Assembly: GCA_009809945.1 (NCBI GenBank)
Contig: WTPW01002075.1
Span: forward strand, 6,556-70,555
Length of the DNA: 64,000 nucleotides
Reading direction: 5' to 3'
DNA from: Gigaspora margarita
Taxonomy: Eukaryota; Glomeromycota; Glomeromycetes; Diversisporales; Gigasporaceae
Under the pieces are notes generated by a model. That model worked only from the letters and a program-made list of their open reading frames with translations, had not been told where the DNA came from and searched no databases. A program made the translations under genes and the position numbers. Within the stretch, counting starts at the first letter, position 1. Each line of letters begins with the position of its first letter. Below, piece by piece: positions 10,184 through 22,797 of this stretch.

Positions 10184-11790
10184 GAGCATCTTGAGTTAGA
10201 AAGAATTTTAATTCTCTTCCTCAGAGATCGCACTAATTCTGAAAATATTGTTTCATCGAAAAAGATTAATGACTCAACGCCTCCAAAGAGTTGGCCTTTT
10301 CAACGTGCACTTGATGATTTTCTAAGAAAATACAATCCCCGTCTTGTTACTATTTGTGACTTTCTTGTTTGGAGAATTCACAATAGCATTTGCTTTTCTG
10401 TGGCTGTGGACACTTATTCGAAAGAAACACCTCAGTTTTACAATAAGTTTACGCGTTCTTCAAAGAATGGATTCCTGGTCAATAGAAAAAATAAATACAA
10501 ACAAAGAGGTATTAAATATTATTTATTTGTTTTTCTATTTTTATTAGTGAGAGGGTGTTTAATTATGGCTTGAACTACTCTACCGCTTCGTGCGAATTTC
10601 CTATATTAAGATATCAGAGGCCATAGTAAATATAGTTAATTTAGCCGGACGTTTAGATTGTTCATTTACTTTAAATATGACGTTTCGCATAATATCTTTT
10701 TCTGATATCTGGGGTGTTTTGTGATCGCTTGTATTTTGCCATATAATAAGTACACCATTATGAAATAAAAATTAATACAGTATTTGTTTTTATAATTTAA
10801 TACCGGTAGCAAATACTAAAACTTTTTTAAATTTAAAATCAAGCTAGGAGATGCTTGGAGTAGGATGGTTTAGACCCCTTACTTAAAACTGTTACATGTA
10901 AATTTAATGGAAAAAGTATTCGACAATGGTAAATGTTTTTATTATTTTATTATATGTTAAGAAAAAGCATCAAGTTTTGGTTCTAAATAATTATTTTAGG
11001 GGCGAATCAACATCATTGGCTTCTAATTTTCGAAAAGGATGCAATACAAGAAAACCAGATTTTGGTTTATTGTAAAAGAGCAGGAACCCTCCAAGAAATT
11101 TTATATGAAGAAGCTTCTTCTCCTTTTATAAAAATCCCAAATAAGGCCCCTAATGATTTATACAAATTATTCCAATTTGGATGTGATTCGAAAGTAATGA
11201 TGACCACTCGGCTAATTTTAGATAATATTCGATACTTGTCAGATTATGAAAAATTGTGGAAAACGCTACGTGACATAGAATTATTTCTTCTTCAAGCATA
11301 TGGTGAGTCCCATATTAGTTGATCTTTATATAATCGATCACTATTTAAAATAAGGTTTGCATTAAATAGAAACAAATCTTCGAGTAGAGTTAACACCTCT
11401 ATCCGGATTTATATATCCGGATATATACTATGTCATGTGATATAACGTGACATAGTGTTTTTATATCCGGATATAAATAAATCCGGATTTAAATTTATAT
11501 CCGGATAGAGGTACTTCGAGTTTTTATAATGGATCAACCTGGGCCTCCATTTTGCCGCGTACGAGAAATTTTTGATTTCCAAATTCCTTATAATTCGTCA
11601 GAAAAAGTTTCTTTATTTTACACATGGTCTCTGGAAGATTCGGTTAGGTTTGGAAAATACATCTAGTACGATAGATAATATTTGCGAAGAAATTCAAAGA
11701 CAATGACAAAGACCTCTAATTGCCGGTAATTCCCCTGGTGTTCTAGCCGAATTATCCGTTGTTCGAGATTTCTTTTCTTTTCCATCTTCA
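10184..11790 (+). pseudogene. Unrecognised multi-exon host gene, degraded 3' part
   Basis: Three exon-like blocks keep one reading frame across introns. Block A (10184-10508) follows a CTAAC branch-like site and AG, and ends at GGTATT. Block B (11000-11302) follows TATTTTAG and ends at consensus GTGAGT. Its frame contains WLLIFEKDAIQENQILVYCK and many acidic and aromatic residues. Block C starts after the repeated CTTCGAG near 11520 with MDQPGPPFCRVREIFDFQ. Intron phases agree (1+2 at A/B and at B/C). Block C then shifts frame near 11635 and meets a TGA near 11705. No ATG-led first exon was found upstream. I recognise no domain. It may be a recently broken gene. Confidence 0.5.
11385..11513. 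mobile_element. Small MITE at a splice acceptor
   Basis: 129 bp with inverted ACCTCTATCCGGAT ends and further ATCCGGAT copies inside, forming a hairpin. CTTCGAG repeats at 11378-11384 and 11514-11520 as the target duplication. The duplicated bases include the presumed AG acceptor of the gene at 10184-11790. Confidence 0.7.
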
Positions 11791-13356
11791 TGATTACATT
11801 TACAGATATTGCAATATCAAAATCATGAGATTTTTGATGTTATTCAAATAATACATTATTGATTTTTTTTTAATGTTTTATTGAAATAATTACACAATAT
11901 TGCAACGTTTATTTTGAAAGGTTGATTATAACACTTTCCTAAGTGAACTGAGCTATAATAAAAAAAAAAAGAAAAATGCAGATTTATAAGTATATCGAAT
12001 AATTTTTTTTGTGATTAGTCAATTACGTGAATAATGTTGTGTATTTGGCTACATATAAATCGCGTTTATAGCAATTAATATAATAAATCTCTTAACATAA
12101 ATTTGATTGTATTCTTATAAGCTAATAGAACACACTTTATTATTCGTAAAAAGAGATTTGAAATACAGGTTTACAACTTCTATATGATAGAAAAGTGGAT
12201 GAAATATGTAGTTTATAACTTAAAAAAACCCCCATAATATATAAATGTTTGGATCAAATGAAATAACAGTACCAGATATTTGAATGTTTAATTATGTATA
12301 TAATACGTATTTCAAATGAAAACTAGTCTCTTAAAGTATCGAAAATTCTCTCTTGAAACTTTATAATAAACATTGATACCGATACGGAAATATTTTCTTA
12401 AATGGACCAATTCTAGAATTATGAAAAAAACGTTAATTTGTATAGCCTAACACTAATCTTGTATTTACTGTTGTTTACATTATGACTTTGTAGTATTTGT
12501 TATTTATTTCCTAGATTTACCCGATTTAGAAAATTATCTTTTTTATTATTTGTTAAGTAATTTGGCGCCAGGCCTAATAACTTAAAAATAATTATGATTG
12601 GCTAAAAATGTAAAATATTTACCAGTAATTAATATTATATAATCATTTGTGTAAATGTTTTATAATAGTCAAGATCGACATAGAAAAAGTAGATTAAATG
12701 TTTGAGTCTTGGTCTTGTCATGTTCTTTATTTTATTTCAATCAATTCACTTCAGATAATAGCTTTATTTGCGCAAAAAAAAAGTATTTGTATTGTAAGAT
12801 GAAATGATTTTGATGAAAAAAAAAATAAATCTGTTGAATAGAGTGAGCCAACTTGATCTAGAACTTGAACAACTCAACAAGTAATTTTCAGATTGTTCTA
12901 GTAATAGAAAGGAAAAGAATGTATATATATTTTGAATCTAAAGATTGTTTACGAATCAATATACTTCGTCTGGTCTAATTTTCTTCTTTTTTTTTGCCGT
13001 TAAAACTGATAAATTGGATCAAAGAACCTTTAAATTATTATTCTTTTGTTAAATATTAGACAGTCAATTGATGTGTACGTCACTAGAAAGTACTCTAAAT
13101 TTAAAAAATTATATATTGAACTCGCGTCAAACTGATTATTTTTTCCACGAATTAAATCAACCATTGTGTACATTTATTAATTATACTGATCTCGATATGC
13201 GATATAACTTTCAAATAAAAAAATCTAATCACAACCGATCGGGAAATACCCTTTAAGTTTTGGGATACAAACAAAGTTAGCCGAGATGTAAAATATAATC
13301 ATATCGGCTGGTGTGGATAAGGAAATCCAATCTCCCAGATTAGAGTTCGTCAATTA
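11791..13356. other. Host-like AT-rich intergenic sequence
   Basis: No palindromes, TIRs or coding frames stood out. Composition is less repetitive than the flanks. Confidence 0.45.
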
Positions 13357-13506
13357 CAGTCTCATTTCCATATAATCACATCTTCGGGATCCACATAAAG
13401 TGTTCTTATATAGAAAATATACATATAATGTGCTTATATTAATAAAATAATGTGTTATATAGGTAATGTACTTATATAGGAGGTTGCTTATACGGGAGTG
13501 TGACTG
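13357..13506. mobile_element. pogo/Tigger-like MITE
   Basis: 150 bp between TA dinucleotides (13355-13356, 13507-13508). Ends begin CAGTC, as in pogo-type Tc1/mariner elements. The right end reads TACAGTCACACTCCCGTATA in inverse; the left is diverged. Interior rich in TTATATA. Confidence 0.6.
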
Positions 13507-14306
13507 TATATATAATTTAACGAAATGCGTCACTGGAGAGATTGGCTAGTTTATAACTATAAAATATTATTTTATTTTATTTTTTTTTAGATTATTTTTC
13601 TATTCAAGCTCATGAATATTCGTATTTACATATTATTTCCTATTTTAGCACATCTAATTTGTGTTGAAATAGAAATAATTAATACCGGTATATATTTTTA
13701 AAATAAGCTATCAGGGTTTTATGGATATTTATAGTTACATATTATCGTTAATAAATTTACAAAAAAAAAACAACATTAAAAATTGCTCGCACTCTTTTTA
13801 TCTATAGCCTAACCTTTGTGCTTTGAATACTGTAATATATATTAAGAATTTCTCACAATAATTAATATAATGTAATTTCTAGCATCTGGATTTATTGTCA
13901 CGTTCCATTTAAAAAAATCAACTTTTCGCTAACATTAAACACTTTAAAAAAGTCTATAAAGATACGATCCTTTATATATAGTGATTAGTTGACAAGCTAT
14001 TAATTTTCCATTTTAATAAAATTCTTCTTGAAAAGAAATGGTTAAAGCAGAACAAAGTTAGGATTCAATGTTCTTATACATTAAAGAAAAATTATCAAAT
14101 GAAGCGCAAAAGAGAAAACAAACAAATGAAATACTATTTATAAAGCATCATTTATAAATAATGTTTATTGAATTAAATTATTATATATATTATTCGTTAG
14201 CAACTAAAATCGTTTATTTAATTTTTAATTTTTAATTTTTCTATTGTTAATTTACGTTGGTTTAATACTGGCTGGTTCAATGCCCACGTGTCATTTGGCT
14301 CAATTT
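13507..14306. other. AT-rich spacer
   Basis: No supported feature apart from the 3' side of the BTB-BACK-TPR pseudogene, which begins at its end. Confidence 0.4.
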
Positions 14307-16089
14307 CTATGATTTATTGAAATCTACAAGTGATTCTTCATATCTCTTCATCATGCGAAAAGTTTCTCCACGATTTCTTAATGCCCATGCATTATTTGTT
14401 ACAATTTCTAATGATTTATTGAAATCTGCAAGCGATTCTTCATATCTCTTTATCATGCGATAAGTTTCTCCACGACACTTTCATATCTATCCATCAAGTT
14501 ATAAGTCACTCCACGTCTATTTAATGCAAATGAATCATCTGGTTCAATTTCTAATGATTTATTTAAATCTGCAAGTGATTCTTCATATCTTTTCACCATG
14601 CGATAAATGCTTCCATGAACTTTTAATGTAGATGCATTATTTGGTTCAATTTCTAATGATTTGTTTAAATCTGCAAGCGATTTTTCATATCTCTTCATCC
14701 AGTGATAAGTCTTTCCACGACCTTTTAGTGCAGATGCATTTTTTGGTTCAATTTCTAATGATTTGTTTAAATCTGCAAGTGAGTCTTCGTATTTATACAT
14801 CAAACGATAAGTGTTTCCACGACCTATTAATGTAAGTGCATTATTTGATTCAATTTTCAATGATTTATTTAAATCTGTAAGTGATTCTTCAAATTTATAC
14901 ATCCAATAATAAGTTTTTCCACGACATCTTAGTGCAAATGCGTTATCCGGTTCAATTTCTAATGATTTGTCTAGATCTGCAAGTGATTTATCATACGCTT
15001 ATAATAAATGACTCCACGATTTTTCAGTGCAAACGCATTATTTGGTTCAATGTCTAATGATTTCGTTAAGTCTACAAATGATTCTTTATATCTGCCCATA
15101 TTAAGATAAGCTTCACCGCTTTTTTCTTAATTCCGATGCTTTATTTGATTCAGCAGTAGAATTGTAGGTAAATTAATGCGAGGAGGTAAAACATGTGAAG
15201 TAATAGTAATATTCCTATTCGGTGCCACCATAAAGTTGGTTCAAGAAGTTTCTGATAAGGTCGGAATTTATCAAAAATATCTTCACCAGAAATTTGAAAA
15301 TAGCGAATTAAAGGGAGACAATTTTGAAGTGAATTTTTTAATGCTAATAAATGTTCATCTGACAATTTGTCAAGATCAGGGGTTTGAGCAATTCCCCACT
15401 TAATGACGTAATCCCTATTTTTCCTTAATCCATTTGTAAATCATCAAGTTTTAAGATAAAAATTAAGATATTTTCTGAAAGAGTAAAAAACCTCATCGGA
15501 ATCAAAAATATTTGGATATATTTGCGCAAAATTGGTGCAAATCTTTTAAATTATCGTTTTTAAAACTGCCTTGATAAATACGAGAAAAGTTAAGATGTAA
15601 CCAGGAAGAATTATTCTCAAGTAGAAATAACTGAATTTGAATGTGTTTTATCAACTTTTCTAGACCAAATCACTAGAAGCAATTAAAAGTTCAAAAATAA
15701 CTGAAATATTTACCGTTTCTAAAGAAACGGTGCCATTATAAATATATACCTACATATTGTATTATCAACGTCAATACTTTTGAAACTTAATTTTTACCGA
15801 TATATTGCATATTATACCGTATGCATTTATTAATACTTACTTGATGATAATATCGAATACTTCAATAGAAATATTAGGTTACTTTATTATTTTCACATTA
15901 TTGTCATTATAAGTAATTGTTCCTAATTTATCTTAAAAATATAAACTTGGAGAATTTAGAATGATAGAATGTACTTTAAATGTTTGATTATTTGACTCCT
16001 GACCAACTTCAATTATAACGTTGTATTCGTCATTGTTTTTTAAGCTCATTTAAATTACTAGAAAGTTGCTCGAAAAACTTAGTTGTCAT
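14307..16089 (-). pseudogene. BTB-BACK-TPR protein pseudogene
   Basis: Starts at ATG (16087-16089) with MTTKFFEQLSSNLNELKK, then a BTB domain in another frame (NVIIEVGQESNNQTFKVHS, then PNISIEVFDIIIK). A 91-bp intron (15750-15840, GTAAGT...TAG) precedes YIYNGTVSLETVNISVIFEL. A BACK-like region follows (DYVIKWGIAQTPDLDKLSDE, then CLPLIRYFQISGEDIFDK, then VLPPRINLP). From about 15120 down come eight or nine 34-residue TPR units of the form YEESLADLNKSLEIEPNNA. The domain order fits large expanded families of Glomeromycotina. BTB proteins often link targets to Cullin-3 ligases; that role is inference. About ten stops or frameshifts are spread along it, including TGA after NELKK, TAA after LYF, TAA in the QMD-GK region and frameshifts at the BACK/TPR join. 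Confidence 0.85.
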
Positions 16090-16360
16090 GAAAATGAAAT
16101 TATAATCAACATTAATTTTAAACCAAGACATATTCTTGTACCAGGGTGGTGTGCCGCAGTGATTATCAACACTCGATGAATTCAATATAGAATATGATTG
16201 GCCAATTTGATAGGAAGACCAATCAGATTCTTGGTTGAGTGCATTGAAGGAAATGCTTGAAAATGCCCTAAATGATATTAATTCAATTAATAAAGTAAAA
16301 ACATAACAATAGTGAACGAATTTTTAAATTTACTATTTTAGTAGCTAGCATTAGAATAAT

Positions 16361-16566
16361 TGTCAGGGATGATGCTAAAATTTGGGGTCTCAATTTGAAA
16401 CTACAAACCCTGCTAAAATTCATATATACTCTTTAAATATCAAGTCTATCCCTAAAACGTACCCCTAACTAACTCTATAAAAAAAACATCCCAAAAAAAT
16501 TTTAAAATTTTATATCAATATAGATCAAATTTTCAGTATAATCCGATTTCAGCATCATTTCTGACA
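16361..16566. mobile_element. MITE of the TGTCAGGGATGATGC family
   Basis: 206 bp with inverted TGTCAGGGATGATGC ends. A 5-bp ATAAT repeat lies at 16356-16360 and 16567-16571. Same end type as the 483-bp MITE at 44515-44997. Confidence 0.75.
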
Positions 16567-17168
16567 ATAATTATAAAAAATTAATATTCTAATAATTTTA
16601 CAAAATTAAAATAAAAAAAGTTTTATCAAATTTAACTAGATAATTATAAAGAAATTGATTTTTATATACAATAATTATTTTTTATTCTAGCCTATAAAAG
16701 AATAAATTTTAAGTATAAACATTTAAGAAAAGTGCTATTTTGTTATTTTATAAATAGTAAATATTTCTTTCTTTCCCAGTATTAAAGATTTAATGTTTTT
16801 AGTATTCTTAAGAATAATAAAATATTTTTAAAAACACAATATTTAAATTTATGTTCTTATTTGAGAACAATTTAAAAATAATTTTAATTGTAAAATGATT
16901 TTTGATAACACTAAAATTTTTTTTTGAGAAGATTAAATTTTTTAAAAACTTAAAAATTTAATTTATATTCTTTGACAACAAAAAAAAAGTTTTTAAACCT
17001 TTTTTATAGCTCCTCTATATATCTAATTTTATATATAAATTTATGCAAAAAAACTATTTAAATTAAATTTATTTAAAAATATACATATAAATCTTTCTTT
17101 AAATTTTAAATATATATTTTTTAGCATTTAATAATCTTTAGTTTAAAGTTTTAGTTTTTAATTTCAAG

Positions 17169-18219
17169 TAGAGGTTAGAATCAGTCAAATATCTAGTGAT
17201 CAATCATTGATCAATTTATGATCAATCATAGTATTTTTGGTTATTATATATAATCATGATCATATGATCAATCAAAATTTATAACCAAATCATATAATCG
17301 ATTACTAGTCTATATAAATAATATTATTAAAAAAAATTGCTATTTTTACTCAAAATTTGACAATGGATATCTTGATAACTGGTAATCCAAGTCAGCTCAA
17401 ATTTTTATCATAGAAAGTATCGATATTCATTTATAATATATAAAAATTTCAGCCAATTTAGTTTGGTAATTCTCGAGTAATCATTTGTATACTATAGTTA
17501 ATTTTTTTAAAAAAATTGATTATCATATACAAATGATTACTTGAGAATTATCAGACCAAATCATCTAAAATTTTTATATATTATAGAAGAATATTGATAA
17601 TATCTGAATTGGATTACTAGTTATTAAGATATCAATCATCAAAGTCTGAGTAAAAATATTGACTTTTTTAAAAATCGATTATTATAAAATTTTCATTATT
17701 TTTACTCAAACTTTGATGATGGATATCTCAATAACTAGTAAATCAAATTAACTCAAATTTTTATTATAGATAGTATTGATATTCAACTATAATATATAAA
17801 TATTTTAGACGATTTGGTCTAGTAATACTTGAATAATCACTTGTATATGATAGTCAATTTTCTTTTAAAAATTAACTATCATATACAAGCAATTACTTGA
17901 GAATTACTAGACCAAATCATCTAAAATTTTTATATATCATAGATAAATTTTAATACTATTTATTATAAAAATTTGAGCCAATTTTGATTATTAGTTATCG
18001 AGATATTCATTATCAAAGTTTGAGTAAAATAGCAAATTTTGTTATTAATTGTACATATAATTGATTATATATATTATAATCAATTAAAAGGCTATGATAA
18101 ATCAAATTTTATAATTGATCAAACTATATAATTGATTATGATTGATCAAAAACTTTTATAATTGATCAAACTATATGATTGATTATGATTGACCATATTA
18201 GGTTTGATTCTTATCTCTA
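17169..18219. mobile_element. hAT-like element filled with three palindromes
   Basis: Ends TAGAGGTTAGAATCA and inverse TAGAGATAAGAATCA. Flanks ATTTCAAG / ATTTTAAG form an 8-bp duplication with one mismatch. Inside are three palindromes centred near 17505, 17672 and 17862, each built from the same ACTCAAANTTTGA and CAAATGATTACTTGAG blocks in alternating orientation. Rich in TGATCAAT. No ORF. Confidence 0.75.
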
Positions 18220-18501
18220 ATTTTAAGCAATTTGAGAAAATCTTTCTTTAAAGAAATCAATTCTTTATTATATTTTTTAATTCAAATAACTAATATACTC
18301 CAAGCAATAATATGATTGGTTAAAATAGCCCTTTAAAGATTAAAAAAGATCTATTTAAATAATATTGTAAAGAAGGTTCTTCTGATTCTAATAGTACGAT
18401 ATAGCATACTATAAAGTACCCTATTAAATAGTACCCCATATATTAGTACCCAGGTACTGTATTAGTCTAACGGCCTTGAAAATTGATATATACTTAGGTA
18501 C

Positions 18502-18630
18502 TAGGGTTCCGCAATGTGATTTGATATTCAAATATTTGATTCAAATATTTGATTAAATTCAAATTCAAATTTGACTATATTTGATTTGATCAAATTTAAA
18601 TATAGTCAAATTTGATTTGATTTGAAAATT
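18502..18630. mobile_element. Left half of TAGGGTTCC MITE
   Basis: Matches the first half of the MITE at 2109-2394. It is cut at 18631 by the AGGCCCCGG element; its right half was not found. Confidence 0.75.
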
Positions 18631-20058
18631 AGGCCCCGGACATCTCTCATATAGGTCATAACTAATCTGCATGAATTTAGACATTTTTGCTACCCCTAAA
18701 ATCAAGTAAATTTGCTAAAAGTTGGATTATTATATATAAATTTTATAGTAATTTGCTAAAAACTAATTTATAACATTTAGTATTAGGTAAATAAATATAG
18801 TGCAAATTTTTTAAAACTGTAATTAATAAAAATCTGTACAAATCTCTGTGCAAATTTCTAAAAAAAACAATTATTAAAAATTAATGCAAATCAGTGATCC
18901 TGCTAGCAATTGTTAAAGAAATTTTTAATAATCTGTACAGATTGTAAAAAATAACAAAAAAAAAACAAATAATAGTAAATTACTATATGCACATCTAAAT
19001 AATAAATACTAGCTAAATTTTCATATATTAAAAAAATATATTCAAATATTCATATATTTTAATAATGTAATTTATTACAAATACATAATATTAATCAATT
19101 ATAAATTTTACAAAAATAAAAAAAAATATATATATATTTTTATTAAAAAAAAAAAACTACAAAACATTACAAGAAATATTACAAAAACGGCTTAGAAATA
19201 CCATAAAATACTATAAAAACACCACACAAACACTACATAAACACCATAAAGACACCACTGCACAAATGCCGTAAAGATACCACTATACCTATCATGAATA
19301 TTAGACATAGCATGACTTCCAAATACAGCAAATTCGACACCAATAACAAGAGTATCCAGTAATGTAAGACACAATAGCTGCCTATCTTGAGCCTGAAAAG
19401 AATTAGTATAGCACGAACATAATACTGAAGGTAAAAAAAATGAATATATAACTGTACACTCCAAGACTGAGCAACGATGAAAGAGACTCGATACTAGCAA
19501 CGAAAAAAATGCCAGATGCCATACAAGTAATGAAAGAACATCGAAATAGATGATACCAAGCAGGGAACAATTAGAACTAAAAAAATCTACAAAGAGTTTA
19601 AATATAATATCAGTCAAAGTCAAGACAGCGAAGCAATAGTAGACGATAGAGACAAAACCCAAAACTACAACGAAACAGAAAATGAGGAATTAAATACCTC
19701 AGCTGATGCACAAATTAAAAGAGGACATAGAAATAGACAAAACAGATTACTAGAATGCAGCAACAAGGAAAGGTGAGGATGAGGAGGGAACGGAAACAGA
19801 GCCTGACTACAAGGATGATATAGAGAAGAAGGACTAAGAAAAGATACACTGATATAAATGACAACAACAACGATGAAAGAAGAAAAAGCCATTATAGATA
19901 GTATTAGTAGTGTTAGTAAAAAAAATCAAAAGAGAAAAAATAATTTTATACTTATTATGTATAACTAGTGATAATTGTCATAATAGTAATACCAGTATCT
20001 GCTATTTTTATAATAAAAAAAAAAGTAAAAATGTTAAACAAAATTAAATAAATTATTC
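18631..20058. mobile_element. Gene-capturing TIR element (Pack-type), cargo 2
   Basis: Starts AGGCCCCGGACATCTCTCAT. Shoulders at about 18700-19130 and 19940-20040 match those of the element at 2944-5515, but the middle differs. The middle holds a gene-like minus-strand segment (19192-19892). No right terminus was identified, and the right side runs into the element at 20059. No transposase. Confidence 0.6.
19192..19892 (-). pseudogene. Gene-like cargo with hydrophobic reading frames
   Basis: Minus strand: an ATG at 19890-19892 opens a 75-codon frame beginning MAFSSFIVVVVIYISVS, like a signal peptide. A GTATTT...GTTGTAG stretch of about 33 bp could be a very short intron. A second open frame of 156 codons (19192-19662) begins MGFVSIVYYCFAVLTLTD and is hydrophobic. 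Its 3' end is a short GTGTTTTTATGGT-type tandem array. I recognise no family, and hydrophobicity may reflect T-rich composition. It lies where the other element carries kinase and L16 fragments, which is the main reason to consider it captured gene sequence. Confidence 0.35.
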
Positions 20059-22180
20059 CTTAATGTATAAGCAATTTTTTTTTTCTATCTTCGAAATACC
20101 TCGCCAAACTCTAATGCCTCAGGTACATTGACAAATGAATCCATCTACTAGGTCCTCTACTATGAACCTCCACCCCATAAATGAGGATACAACTGGCCAC
20201 ACGTGCACTTTTGGTGCCTAATTTAAGTAGTCCGCCTGAAGGTTTTACACTAGCTGCCATACCTGCAACCCAACTATGGGAGTTGCCTATTTAAACCCTC
20301 TAGTTCATCCACTTTGATTCTTTTATCGTCATCTATAGAGGACCCCGGAGGGCAAACTTAGAGTCAACATTACCCGAGCACCATAGTCCCCAGGAACAGT
20401 ATTTCTGCACTAGCCCCGGAGAGCCAGAGAAATGCACCCAGGGAATTTCACCCAACAGGCATCTTTTACTATTATCCTTCCATGTCCTATTCATTTCCAG
20501 ATATGGATTTTCAGTAACCGGCACATCTGCATTATACTGACACTTGTAGTTCAATTTGAACTGCTAAGTACTTTCCTTGCCCTTATTAGGTTCATTCTGA
20601 CCCCGGCCACCCACCTCTTCCGGTAGTGCCGTCATAGATCATCACTATTACCTCCTAATTCAGGACTTGCCAAACAGGTTTCCATATTCTTTGGTTCTCT
20701 AGATTTGCAGTATAACATTAACACCATTACGCCGAAGCTCCCATTCGAGATGGTGAAACCAAGGTAACAGGTTTTTATAACCCAACCAATATGAGCCACA
20801 TAGTTACTGAACACAGGCCTATTGTTCAAAGCGTCAATAGTAGAATTTGAACTGTCAACTTGCCGCTTGGGGGTGACACCTTAACTACTTCTCTAAAGCA
20901 CCACACCCTAATGTATAAGCAATTGCAAGCATATTTGCTCACAATTTTTAGTATAAATTTACTTCTAATCTACTTTTTTAAAAATTTAAAATATTAAAAT
21001 AAATTTTTTTTTATTAAAATTTTAAAAACAAGAATTATATAATAGCATTATTTAATTTTGTATTATAAAAAAAATTTTTGGTTTGCTTATTAGCTTAAAA
21101 TAGGCAATTTTTTTAAAAAAATTATTAATTAGTTAAAAAAAAACATTTGCTAGTATGTAGAAACTATAAATATTAGTTTTAAACTTATAATTCTTAGTAC
21201 AAAATTAAAGCTTATATAAAAAATAACTTATTTTCGATATAAAAATTTTAATATTTTATTGGAAAAATAAATTTAGTAAGATCTGCATAAATCTATAATT
21301 TAAATTTTTTTATATATTTTATATTTATAATAGCTTGTTATCTAGTAATTGAAATTTAACGATTTTGATACTATTTGAATTGTCTGATCAAGGCGAATCA
21401 GATGGTACCAAAATTATTAAATTCTAATCACTACATCACGAACTATAGCTATTAATTCAAATTTTATAAAAACTTGACGATCTCGTGATATATTGATCAG
21501 AATTTAACAATTTTGGTACCATTCGATTCGTCTCAATAAGACGGTTTGAACGGTACCAAAATTATTAAATTCTGACTACCATATCACGAGATATTTGCAA
21601 AAAATGATTTGTAGTACAGTTTGGCATAGGAATTTAGCAAAAACAATCTGAATTTCTTTACAAAACTGTGTCGCAAATTATTTTTTGTAAATATCTCAGG
21701 ATCTAGTAATTATAATTTAACAATTTTGGTACCATTCGAACTATCTCATCGAAACGAATCGAATGGTACCAAAATTATCAAATTCTGATCAATGTATCAC
21801 AAGATTGTTTGTCAAGTTTTTATAAAATTTGGACTAATAATTATAACTTGTAATCTAGTGATCAGAACTTAACGATTTTGGCACTATTCAATTCGTCTCA
21901 ATGAGACGATTCGAATGGTACCAAAATTGTTCAATTCTGACTACTAGATCGCAAGTTATTGTAATTTTTTAAAAGTTAAATTTAACAAATTCATACCAAA
22001 TTTGTTTTTTTTTGATACTCTTAATTTTTTGATAAATTTAAAAATTTTTTAATAAAATTACTAAATTTTAATTATATAAATTATTATATATTAGATCATT
22101 AATAAATTTTTAGTTTATTCAAAATATTTTAAATATTTTTCAAAATTGCAGTCAAATTTGCCTGCAAAACCATTTAAGGG
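20059..22180. mobile_element. TIR element of the GCAAATTTGCCTGC family, split by a SINE
   Basis: Both ends resemble those of the element at 25906-26572 (TATCCCTTA... and GCAAATTTG). The interior (21280-21990) has at least four palindromes with TTTGGTACCATTCGA and CGTCTC-GAGACG cores. Interrupted near its left end by the retroposon at 20077-20908. No ORF. Confidence 0.55.
20077..20908 (-). mobile_element. Long tRNA-headed SINE-like retroposon, copy 2
   Basis: An exact 16-bp duplication TAATGTATAAGCAATT flanks it (20061-20076, 20909-20924), the mark of LINE-driven retroposition. On the minus strand it starts with a tRNA-like head, box-A-like GTAGTTAAGG and box-B-like AGTTCAAATTC, and ends in an A-tail. 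Homologous to copy 1. No coding frame is convincing. Confidence 0.85.
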
Positions 22181-22189
22181 ATAATAAAA

Positions 22190-22312
22190 AAATAAATTAC
22201 AGTATAATAAAAAAAAAATAAATAAATAAAAAATTTAAATAAAAAATTAAATAAAAAAAACTTAAAAAATTTAAAAATAAAAAAAAAAGTTTTTAAAATA
22301 AATAAAAAAAAA

Positions 22313-22352
<40 letters not shown>

Positions 22353-22545
22353 AAAAAATGGTAAAAAATAAATATAAAAATAAATTAATTAAATCAAGAA
22401 AAAAAAATTAGTAAAAAAAACAAATTATAATAATAATAAAAACATAAAAAAAATTAACATTATAAAAAATAAATTAAAAATAAATTAAAAATAAAAAATA
22501 AAAATAAATTATTAAAATAAAAAAAAAATATAAAAAAAGGCAATT
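22190..22545. repeat. A-rich low-complexity tract
   Basis: Poly-A broken by T and rare C or G. Nothing else seen. Confidence 0.8.
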
Positions 22546-22797
22546 TCTATTTGTATAAGGAGTGTACAAACACATATTATATAATTGAATTTTAGCCAAT
22601 CAAAAATAATTATCTATCTATCTATATTAGGATCGCTCTTGTATAAATAGTATTCAACTATTGCTATGTATTAAATTGAATTCAGGGACAACTACCAATA
22701 TAGCACAAATGTAACTTATCGACACAACAACTAGCATTACCTAAAATACATGCTAACCTAACCCTAACTTAACTCTAACTTGGGCCACTGCTGTGTT

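Noticed and set aside
10344-10547. 67-codon plus-strand frame starting at 10344
   Set aside because: It is out of frame with the longer exon-like block A, which has matching splice phases.
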